NCBI GenBank assembly: GCA_014925825.1
Contig: JACGCK010000064.1
Span: 124,001 to 188,000 of the forward strand
Direction: 5' to 3'
Source of the DNA: Pholiota molesta
Lineage: Eukaryota; Basidiomycota; Agaricomycetes; Agaricales; Strophariaceae
DNA: 64,000 nt
The position numbers were made by a program, and so were the translations under genes. Below the pieces are notes generated by a model that saw nothing but the letters and a program-made list of their open reading frames with translations, ran no database searches and was not told the origin of the DNA. Positions 56,123 through 64,000 of this stretch are shown in pieces. The first letter of the stretch is position 1, and every line of letters begins with the position of its first letter.

Positions 56123-57472
56123 ATGGCCGATAATCTTCATAACGTTCCTATGCCCGACTTGACTGTTCCGCCCGACAACGCTCTACTCGCCCAAGCCCAG
56201 GCCAATAATATTGCCTTACAAGCTCAAGCTCAAGCTCAAGCTCAAGCGGCTACTGTAGACCCCGCCTATGCAGGCGCTCTCCCTTTTCCACCTCCTTCTC
56301 CTGAGGTCAACGTCGCTGGACTCCCTCCGCTCGAACGCGCTATTCTCGAGATGGCCAATACCCATCAAGCCACTCAGAACATCCTCCAGAATATGACGCA
56401 GATACTTGGACAGCTCACAGTGGGACCCAACGCCGCTCCCTCCACTGATCGGACTGGACCGCCTCCCACTCTTTCCGGCAAGAAAGTATCCGTAGCTAAT
56501 CCTCAACACTTCGACGGCGATCCTCGCAATTTCGAAACTTTTATCACTTCAATTGATATCGTGTTTATGGCCGATCCCTATACCTATGCGACCCACACTA
56601 CCAAAATCTATTACGTCCTATCCTACATGACCAAGAAGTTCGCCGCTCAATGGGCTCAACGCATGGTCCACAGCATCAACGTCGGCAGCTATATCATCAC
56701 CACATGGGAAGACTTCCGCGAACATCTTAAGAACACGTTCGAGAACGCCGACCGCAGAAATCAAGCTCAGCAAAAGCTTCTTGCCCTCAGACAAGGCGCT
56801 CTAACGGCCGAAGAATTCTTCATTCAATTCGACGAGTACTACCTCGAATCTGGATTTAACGAAGTTGCCGCTATTCACTACGTCAAGCAGGCTGTTCGAG
56901 ATGGGCTCATTACGCGCATCGCTACGTCTCCTTCTCCTCCTGAGACCTACGACGAATGGAAGACTATGATCATTCGCCTCGACCGCCAATTTCGTCAGAA
57001 TAACGCTAGGCGACAAGCGTTTCCTTCCACCGTTCCTTTAGCAGTGCCAAATTCGCTCCCCAGATCTCGCTCGACTTCTCCTGCTATGTCCAGCGCCGCT
57101 TCCAATGCTCCCACACCAGAATTATCTCCGAATATTACTACGACATCTGGAGTCCAGCCTGGCATTGGCGCCCCTATGCAGATCGACGCCGTCTCCACAT
57201 CCACGTCGCTCGCCAACATTCGCTGCTATAATTGCAACACCATGGGACATTATGGATATCAATGCCCTCACCCAGACTCTCGGCCTAATCGACGAACCAA
57301 CGCGCCTTCGAAGAGAGCCGCGACCGCAAGTCAAAACATACGCCAAATGATCGCCGGCCTTGGGGACCATGAAAAGGAACACGTCATCCGCGCGCTACAA
57401 GAGACTCATATCATCGAGGAACTACAGACCGAGGAGGATAACGCTGAGGATTTTCGGGACCTAGACGAATGA
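56123..57472 (+). CDS. Gag of element B
   Basis: 449 aa. The N-terminus has a run of Gln-Ala repeats encoded by a CAAGCT microsatellite (about 56216-56250). The retrotransposon Gag domain (about 125-310) includes NPQHFDGDPRNFETF and TWEDFREHLKNTFENADR. One CCHC knuckle, CYNCNTMGHYGYQC, sits near residue 370. The acidic C-terminus ends in the overlap ATGA, where the pol ATG (57469) shares bases with the gag stop (57470-57472). Confidence 0.94.
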   Translation: MADNLHNVPMPDLTVPPDNALLAQAQANNIALQAQAQAQAQAATVDPAYAGALPFPPPSPEVNVAGLPPLERAILEMANTHQATQNILQNMTQILGQLTVGPNAAPSTDRTGPPPTLSGKKVSVANPQHFDGDPRNFETFITSIDIVFMADPYTYATHTTKIYYVLSYMTKKFAAQWAQRMVHSINVGSYIITTWEDFREHLKNTFENADRRNQAQQKLLALRQGALTAEEFFIQFDEYYLESGFNEVAAIHYVKQAVRDGLITRIATSPSPPETYDEWKTMIIRLDRQFRQNNARRQAFPSTVPLAVPNSLPRSRSTSPAMSSAASNAPTPELSPNITTTSGVQPGIGAPMQIDAVSTSTSLANIRCYNCNTMGHYGYQCPHPDSRPNRRTNAPSKRAATASQNIRQMIAGLGDHEKEHVIRALQETHIIEELQTEEDNAEDFRDLDE

Positions 57473-60400
57473 AGAACACGTCTTCGTCTACTCATACTAG
57501 CAGAATAGATACACCAACTAATCCAACTATTTCTGCCCACAAACTCGTGTCATCAAACGTCCTCATTGAAGTCTTAACTGATGAGATTTTTATTAGAACA
57601 CTGAACCCCTGCCAGAATGACTGTGTCCTTCACCACATCGACGACGTTGACGCGTCGACCTATAAACTTCCACATCAAGACTTGCCTTATAAGGAAACAG
57701 GATCTACCCGAACGCTACGCCGTTTAAGGCAATTCTATACAAACACGCTAGCCGTGACCGACATACTACAGAACTGGATGCCTAAACCTCGCTGGAAAGA
57801 GATAAATGATCACCTCATCCAAGCGCTATGTTTTCTCGACGAAGACCTCGCTTTGAACGTTCTACTCCAACTCAAAAAACCCAAACACGTCATATCTAAA
57901 CTTGATTCTAATTCCGTACTCGTCCCAACGAAGATTACACTTCCTAACGGGGACGATTCCGTCGACTGGACTCCGGAAAATCTACTCGATTGCGGAGCTA
58001 CGAATCAATACGTGCACGAAAACTACGTCCGAAAAAACGGCTGGAAAATCGATCCATTACCCCATCCCATTCCCGTCTACAACGCCGACGGCTCCATCAA
58101 TCAATCTGGCGCAATCAAGGCTACCATAGAACTTAACATCCAAATCAAAGATCACTTCGAACGAAGACAATTCGCCGTTACTAACATCGGCGATTCCGAT
58201 ATGATCCTTGGCTTTTCCTGGCTAAAATTCCATAACCCACTCGTCGACTGGCAAACTGGAGATCTCTGTTTCTCTCGTTGCCCTGTTTCTTGCAATACCG
58301 CACCCGAATTAAATTCACCTTCTCCGATACCTACCACAATTCATGGTCCTGATCACGACCATATTCGACTCCTTGATAACGGCGACCACTTCTACTTTAA
58401 CGACGATTTCCAAGAACCACCAGAAACTTGGGAAACCGCCATCTCAGCCGAACTCCACGAGGGCGAAACAATGCTTTGCGTCGATATCTTACCCTTAGAA
58501 AACGAATATATTCGAGCGATTAAAATTGACGACGAGATTACCCGAACAAACGAACTACGCCGCCAACAAGCCAACGATACTGACAAGTACATAAAGGAAT
58601 TTCCCTCCGTCTTCGAACGCAAAGACTTCGACCGCCTACCACCCGAACGACCCTGGGACCACGCCATCGAACTCAAGCCGGATGCTAAACCCGTCACCAG
58701 CAAGATATATCCTCTTTCGAGAAGCGAGCAGAAGGAATTGGACACTTTCATCGAAGAGCAACTACGCACAGGCCGAATACGACCTTCAAAATCGCCTATC
58801 GCTTCACCTTTCTTCTTCGTCAAGAAAAAGGATGGTTCGCTACGCCCCGTTCAGGACTACCGCAAACTCAATGAGATGACGATTCGAAATCAATACCCCT
58901 TACCGCTTGTATCAGAACTCATGGACAAGCTTAAAGGCGCCAAGTACTTCACCAAGCTCGACGTTCGCTGGGGCTTCAACAACATACGAATCAAACGAGG
59001 CGACGAGTACAAGGCCGCCTTCGTTACCAACAGAGGCCTCTTCGAACCCCTTGTTATGTTTTTTGGTCTGACGAACTCCCCTGCTACTTTTCAAAATATG
59101 ATGAACGATTTATTCAAGGACCTCATTCTCGAAGGACACGTCATCGTTTATATGGACGACATTCTCATATTTACGAACGACAAACGCTTACACGCCAAGA
59201 TCACTCGTCAAGTTCTCCAGATACTCAAAGATAACAACCTGTATCTCAAACCCGAAAAGTGTGAATTCGACAAGACCGAAGTCGAATACCTCGGCGTCAT
59301 AGTCTCCGAAGGCCGTCTCCGCATGAGCCCCAACAAAGTCCTTGCAATCGCCGAATGGCCAACGCCCAAATCGAAAAAAGAACTCCAGCAATTCCTAGGT
59401 TTCCTCAATTTCTATCGTCGTTTCATTAAAGATTTCGCCAAACTTGCTACGCCACTCCACTATCTCACCGGTAACAAACCTTGGACCTGGAGTTCCTTCG
59501 AAGACTTAGCTTTCCACGACCTCAAGAAGGCCGTCGCTCACGATCCCATCCTCACTCTTCCTCTCGATGACGCGCCCTTCCGTATCGAAGCCGACAGCTC
59601 TGGATATGCCACTGGCGCTGTTCTATCCCAATTACAGGATTCGATCTGGAAACCTGTCGCATTCTTTTCCAAGACTTTAAACGACGTCGAACGCAACTAC
59701 GATGTCCACGATAGAGAACTACTGTCGATCATGCGCGCTATAACCGACTGGCGCCGATACATACTAGGCGCCTCGACCCCCGTCGACATCCTCTCCGACC
59801 ACCAAAATCTCCAGTACTTTATGAAATCTCAACGACTCAATAGGCGCCAAGCTCGATGGGCGCTCGAACTATCTGAATATTCATTCACTCTTACTCACAA
59901 GCCAGGTTCACACATGATATGCGCTGACGCCTTATCCCGACGACCTGATTACGATAAAGGCCATTTCGACAACAACGACATTACGATTCTTCCTGAACAC
60001 TTAATCTCCCCTAATAAGCGCTCGTCAGCCTCCATCAGCGCTCTCGCGGAATCGAAAATCTTATCACCATCGTTCCTTCCTCTCATCCAAGGACAACAAC
60101 AATCCGTACAACATTTCGTACGAGACAATGTCCCAGGCTGGAAAATCGAAAACGGCCTCATTACCTGGTTTGGACGTATATGGATACCCGACGCTAACGA
60201 CTTACGCGTCCAGATAATAAAATTGAATCACGATGACCCCACTGCCGGACACCCAGGCAGATACCGTACAACCGAACTCATCCAACGAGACTATTGGTGG
60301 CCCAGCATTTCCCGCGATGTCCAGCGCTACGTAGCTGGCTGCGCTACGTGTCAGAAATCGAAAATTCTCCGCAACAAACCTCGAGGCTTGCTATCCCCAA

Positions 60401-61482
60401 ACGCAATCCCAGAAGATACTTGGGATATTATTTCCGCCGACCTCATAGTCGACCTTCCCAAAAGTCAACATCATGACTCAATCTTCGTTATCGTCGATCG
60501 TTTATCCAAAATGGTTCGCCTAATCCCAACCAAGAAAACCATTACCGCCGAAGGCCTCGCCCGCCACTATAGAGACCACGTCTGGAAGGATTTCGGACTA
60601 CCCAGAGTTATCATAACAGATCGAGCGTCCATTTTCACTTCCAACTTCATGGAAGAACTCAATCGACTCTTAGGTATTCAAACGAATATTTCTACCGCTT
60701 ACCACCCCCAGACCGACGGACAAACCGAACGACTCAACCAAGAAATCGAACATTATCTTCGAATCTTCGTCAACGAACGTCAAAACGATTGGGCCGACTG
60801 GCTCTCCTGCGCCGAATTCGCCATCAACAACAAAGTCAACTCTTCGACAGGATATTCACCCTTCTATATCGTCTACGGAAAACATCCCACTCGTCCTTTA
60901 CAACCTCCCCGAGCGGCAACTTCTCATGTGCCACATGCAACAAACTTCGCTGAACAACTCTCCAACCTCCGTAAAGAAACAAAATCGGCGCTCACCCTAG
61001 CCGCTCATAAAATGAAATCATCTTACGACAAACGACATCTGGAACAAACCTTCCAACCTGGCGACCAAGTTCTTCTCGACGCTTCCCATCTCATCTCAAC
61101 ACGACCATCTAAGAAACTCGATAATCTCCGCTACGGTCCCTTCACTATTCTAGCCACTATTGGAAACCGCTCATATAAACTTCGACTTCCAATTTCCTGG
61201 CGTATCCACGACGTCTTCCACGTATCGAAATTAACACCTTTCCACAAGCCTTCTTTCGAACTACAAAAAACAAATAATTCAAACGACCCCGCTCCGATAT
61301 CAAACATCACGCCGCCAACGCCAGAATCCATTCTCGAACATCGCTCACTCCGCAACGGAACCCTATACCTCGTCAAATGGCAAAATCAACCCAACGAAAA
61401 CACTTCATGGCAACATGAATCAGATCTTCCTAATGACAACGAAACCGTCCAACGCTACAAGCACTCCATAGGGATATCTTAA
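57469..61482 (+). CDS. Pol of element B: protease, RT, RNase H, integrase, degenerate chromodomain
   Basis: 1337 aa in the -1 frame relative to gag, with its own ATG overlapping the gag stop as ATGA. An N-terminal extension of about 165 residues of unknown nature precedes the protease motif LLDCGATNQY (Cys at the position of the usual Ser/Thr; about residue 172). RT has YMDDILIF (about 560). RNase H has EADSSGYATGAV (about 703) and DALSRRPD. The integrase has a HHCC finger ending CATCQKSK (about 920-960), SADLIVDL, TDRASIF and YHPQTDGQTERLNQE. The C-terminus (about 1285-1325) is chromodomain-like, with LYLVKWQNQPNENTSWQ. All catalytic residues I can check are present. Confidence 0.94.
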   Translation: MKNTSSSTHTSRIDTPTNPTISAHKLVSSNVLIEVLTDEIFIRTLNPCQNDCVLHHIDDVDASTYKLPHQDLPYKETGSTRTLRRLRQFYTNTLAVTDILQNWMPKPRWKEINDHLIQALCFLDEDLALNVLLQLKKPKHVISKLDSNSVLVPTKITLPNGDDSVDWTPENLLDCGATNQYVHENYVRKNGWKIDPLPHPIPVYNADGSINQSGAIKATIELNIQIKDHFERRQFAVTNIGDSDMILGFSWLKFHNPLVDWQTGDLCFSRCPVSCNTAPELNSPSPIPTTIHGPDHDHIRLLDNGDHFYFNDDFQEPPETWETAISAELHEGETMLCVDILPLENEYIRAIKIDDEITRTNELRRQQANDTDKYIKEFPSVFERKDFDRLPPERPWDHAIELKPDAKPVTSKIYPLSRSEQKELDTFIEEQLRTGRIRPSKSPIASPFFFVKKKDGSLRPVQDYRKLNEMTIRNQYPLPLVSELMDKLKGAKYFTKLDVRWGFNNIRIKRGDEYKAAFVTNRGLFEPLVMFFGLTNSPATFQNMMNDLFKDLILEGHVIVYMDDILIFTNDKRLHAKITRQVLQILKDNNLYLKPEKCEFDKTEVEYLGVIVSEGRLRMSPNKVLAIAEWPTPKSKKELQQFLGFLNFYRRFIKDFAKLATPLHYLTGNKPWTWSSFEDLAFHDLKKAVAHDPILTLPLDDAPFRIEADSSGYATGAVLSQLQDSIWKPVAFFSKTLNDVERNYDVHDRELLSIMRAITDWRRYILGASTPVDILSDHQNLQYFMKSQRLNRRQARWALELSEYSFTLTHKPGSHMICADALSRRPDYDKGHFDNNDITILPEHLISPNKRSSASISALAESKILSPSFLPLIQGQQQSVQHFVRDNVPGWKIENGLITWFGRIWIPDANDLRVQIIKLNHDDPTAGHPGRYRTTELIQRDYWWPSISRDVQRYVAGCATCQKSKILRNKPRGLLSPNAIPEDTWDIISADLIVDLPKSQHHDSIFVIVDRLSKMVRLIPTKKTITAEGLARHYRDHVWKDFGLPRVIITDRASIFTSNFMEELNRLLGIQTNISTAYHPQTDGQTERLNQEIEHYLRIFVNERQNDWADWLSCAEFAINNKVNSSTGYSPFYIVYGKHPTRPLQPPRAATSHVPHATNFAEQLSNLRKETKSALTLAAHKMKSSYDKRHLEQTFQPGDQVLLDASHLISTRPSKKLDNLRYGPFTILATIGNRSYKLRLPISWRIHDVFHVSKLTPFHKPSFELQKTNNSNDPAPISNITPPTPESILEHRSLRNGTLYLVKWQNQPNENTSWQHESDLPNDNETVQRYKHSIGIS

Positions 61483-61493
61483 AAGGGGGGTAA

Positions 61494-61739
61494 TGTTACG
61501 ATATCCCCCGTTAGCGCCCATCATTTCTATTCTTAGTTCACGCATCACGCACTCGCCCACTCGCACGTCACGCATTCACGCATCCTCGATCGCTCAGTAC
61601 CATTTAGAATACTATATAAACCTACTCTACGTTATTTGTATCCTTAGTCGCAGTCTGGTTAATACTACCATCTTCTCCTGCGTCTACTCCGAATACCTTG
61701 AGCTCCTCGCTCTATCGATCCCTCAGCACGATTCTAACA
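61494..61739 (+). repeat. 3' LTR of element B
   Basis: 246 bp, TGTTACG...TTCTAACA, uninterrupted. Serves as the empty-site reference for the hAT insertion. Followed by the target duplication CTCAT. Confidence 0.97.
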
Positions 61740-61814
61740 CTCATGGACTATCAAATTATCCCTCAGTACCGCTTGTGGCCACCTCTAGATGAAGAATCTG
61801 GTGATGAGGCTTGA
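61740..61814 (+). pseudogene. Displaced last codons of F-box gene 2
   Basis: CTCAT duplication, then an open stretch (YRLWPPLDEESGDEA and stop at 61812-61814) that continues the reading frame interrupted at 54661. Now separated from the rest of the gene by 7 kb. Confidence 0.85.
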
Positions 61815-62069
61815 TTGCTTCTGCTCTATCCTCTAGAGAACGCTGAAAGCTCGAGGTGTTTTCTCGACGGCTCAAATATAAATCTAAAAATAATAATACA
61901 CATCTTGAAAATACATTTGCGTATGTCAGACCACAAATTGCCAGCGCAGATAGCTCGTATCGTGGTGAAAGACTGTTAAACAGGCCAAAATTGCTAAATG
62001 ACTTCTGAATCAGGTTCCCAAGTTCTGACGTTCTTACTCTTCAAATGAGTGCCACTAGCGCGAGCACTT

Positions 62070-62620
62070 CGGGTGGACCAGCCAAAAGATGCACCGATGC
62101 CAAAAGCGGGATCTTATAATGTTGTCGTAGTGCCAGTATTTGGCGTCCATTGAACATGAGCGGCCAACGCGCAAATTTGTTAGACTGTCAGATTCAAACC
62201 AAGTCGCAACGTGCACAACGCATATTGCGTGTATCAAGTATATTATCTGCAACACGACACGTTTCATGACCCATATCCCATCCTCTTTCCTGTACATTAT
62301 CCGAACGGCAGAATCTCGGGGGCTGCTTTGAGGTGCGGTGTTTTCGGAACGGGGCCGGGGGAGTCTGGCATGGAAGCGACAGACGGGAAAGATGCGGAAA
62401 ACACTCAGGGAGAGTGCGCTGTAGCGCGGTGCGGATAATTCAAGTTCGCGATTCGAACTGGAATGAGAGGAGAGGAGAAGGCGACGGACGTGCGGAGCCT
62501 GTTGTGGTAGGCAAAGGAAGAGAATCAGCAAATAATCAGAAAGAACAGGACTGCCAAAAGCGGTAATTTTATGATGCGTTGGTGATGCCGGGCGTTCGGC
62601 ATCCACCCACTGCCGTGTTT
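62070..62620. repeat. Dispersed repeat, copy 3
   Basis: Carries the blocks GTGCACAACGCATAT...CCCATCCTCTTTC, CAAGTTCGCGATTCGAAC and GGACTGCCAAAAGCGG through GTTCGGCATCCACCC. These are shared with 43770-43910 and 50575-51000. One block occurs in two versions inside this copy (62090 and 62540 regions). Confidence 0.65.
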
Positions 62621-63509
62621 CTAGGTCAACGTACACTTCAAAACCACACTTGACACTACCCGTCCGGCCTGTCCTACATAAAGGTACCCAAAGACCGTAC
62701 CCAAGTCAGCCATACCCGCATAGTCTACTAAATGTCAACCTCGATCCCTTTTACAAGAGGCAAAAACATGAAAGTGGGAACTTCCTTGCGCCGAAAACCT
62801 GCTACGCCAATCCCGGAATACTTACTACAAGAACACGTAGTGGATTAAAACTTGTACTATTTACCCCCTATCTGACTGACTTTATGATGTATACTGTATG
62901 ACAATGATTGAGGAGTGTTTGAGGACGCCAAATGCAACAAATGGATAGCGTACACAACTGCTTCACAGCAATTTCTCAAGTCTAGGATATGCCATTACAA
63001 AGGCATGACAAAACACAGGCAGAATTCAAATAAAATTATATGTCGCAGCAAATCAACCAATGGCAGCAAGGGAAGGAACCAAAACGCAGAATGCTCATCC
63101 CTGAGGAGTAGAATAAGTCCGTGCAGAGCGCCACTCCAGTACTCAAGGCGTACTCAGCTACAACGTATATTACCATGAATTGCCTAATGGACAACGGCGG
63201 GTTTGCTTGATTTGCTTGAAGGCTCGGGCATACCCCGCGCGTGCATGACCGACTCCGAGCAATGCTTATTTTATCCACTTTCGGACGGTAGATATGTTGG
63301 GCTGATGACCATGTTTTGCGAAAGAGATGACATTACATTGCACTAACGCCATGCCTGCGCTCGGACCTATGTAGCTGCCGGACCAAGGTGGTGGCCACCT
63401 TGCTGGAATTTCTCGAATATGAGTTTCTCGGGGTGTTTCATAGATATAATATATAAGAGTAGCGGAATTCTGCCATCTTGCATAGAACTATTACCCAAAA
63501 TATGTTTCT
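62621..63509. other. Intergenic region, no gene recognised
   Basis: Short open frames without domains. Confidence 0.5.
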
Positions 63510-64000
63510 ACCCCCTGTAGTCTTTGACTTGACCTGGGTTTGCTAAGCACTGACTTGGAAGGCCCCAAATGTACTGAGTTGACCCCCCTTTTGGAGATAT
63601 CAAGTACTGATTTGACCTATTTTCAAAGTGCTGATCTGACTGGCTGCTAATGTACTAAGTTGACCCAGCTTTTAAAACTCCTGATCTACCCCTCTTTTCT
63701 AAGTACTGATATGACATTTTCTAAGTACTGAGTTGACATTTTTCTAAGTACTGATTTGGCCATGGAAATTCAACTACTGGGTTAACCTAGACTTTTGACA
63801 TATCAAACTACTGAGTTAACCTGAGTTTTGAAGTACTGAGCTAACCAGGACTTTCATAGAGCAAAGTACTGAGTTAACCTGGACTTTGATACATACCAAG
63901 CTACTAAGCTGACCTGGCTTTTGGAGTACAAAGTTGACCTGGATTTTTTATATAGAAAAGTACTGATTTGACCTGGGCTTAGAAGTACTAAGTTAACCTG
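63510..64000. repeat. Degenerate tandem repeat, AAGTACTGAGTTGACCTGG motif
   Basis: At least fourteen imperfect units of about 20-45 bp, each built on (A)AGTACTGA(G/T)TTGACCTGG followed by a T-rich spacer (for example CTTTTGGA). It runs off the end of the window, so its full length is unknown. No open frame through it. Confidence 0.8.

Larger units (their letters stand above)
54662..61739 (+). mobile_element. Ty3 element B, complete, 7078 bp including a nested hAT MITE
   Basis: LTR retrotransposon flanked by the 5-bp duplication CTCAT (54657-54661 and 61740-61744). LTRs are 246 bp once the nested insertion is removed, and differ at one base that I can see (CAGCGCG versus CAGCACG near the end). 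The gag and pol frames are both open. The purine tract AAAAGGGGGG precedes the 3' LTR. It is distinct from element A in LTR, Gag and Pol sequence, but shares the self-priming design and the LTR ends. Confidence 0.97.

Overview
The window is nuclear DNA of a wood- or litter-decaying basidiomycete (Agaricomycetes). The signs are short GT-AG introns of about 50-75 bp in nearly every gene, an AA9 cellulose-cleaving monooxygenase, a Tnp2-type transposase of basidiomycete style, chromodomain Ty3 retrotransposons, F-box proteins and NACHT (NLR-like) receptors. Exon models were built by hand from splice signals. For most genes the summed exon lengths are an exact multiple of three, which supports the models.

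Layout. An AA9 LPMO (240-1331, minus) opens the window, followed by a decayed partial copy of a CorA-like transporter gene (about 2938-3635). A Tnp2/En-Spm-like DNA transposase gene (5272-15751) is split by a complete, very young Ty3 chromovirus, called element A here (7129-14161). An unknown acidic/coiled-coil gene follows on the opposite strand (15865-16505). From 16.8 to 19.2 kb lie two gene fragments on opposite strands: a long-chain acyl-CoA ligase and a transportin. An SR-rich unknown gene (19198-21490), a degenerate minisatellite and the intact CorA-like gene (23674-about 25729) come next. Then follow an intron-containing tRNA-Glu, a TauD-family dioxygenase, a GPI-anchored secreted protein, an NLR-like NACHT gene (31893-34464) and an ANK-PH-OSBP lipid-transfer protein (35821-40182).

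The second half is heavily remodelled by transposons. One F-box gene (40896-42779) is split by a 596-bp MITE with 42-bp inverted repeats. A truncated copy of the polyprenyl synthase gene (about 43.2-43.7 kb), a second NLR (44038-46650), another MITE (46797-47408) and the intact polyprenyl synthase COQ1 (48381-50405) follow. A second F-box gene (52254-61814) has a second young Ty3 element, element B (54662-61739), in its last exon. Element B's own 5' LTR carries an 823-bp hAT-type MITE. The window ends in a degenerate tandem repeat.

Most notable points. Element A carries extra open frames after pol, one with a CCHC zinc knuckle and a SUMO-interaction-like motif. Both Ty3 elements have a 12-nt stretch at or near the LTR edge that is exactly complementary to the predicted 5' end of their own RNA (Tf1-type self-priming). 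Both NLR-like genes begin with a short exon of the same form, MFxxSxNxAITGGxF. Precise target-site duplications let three interrupted genes be read back in frame.
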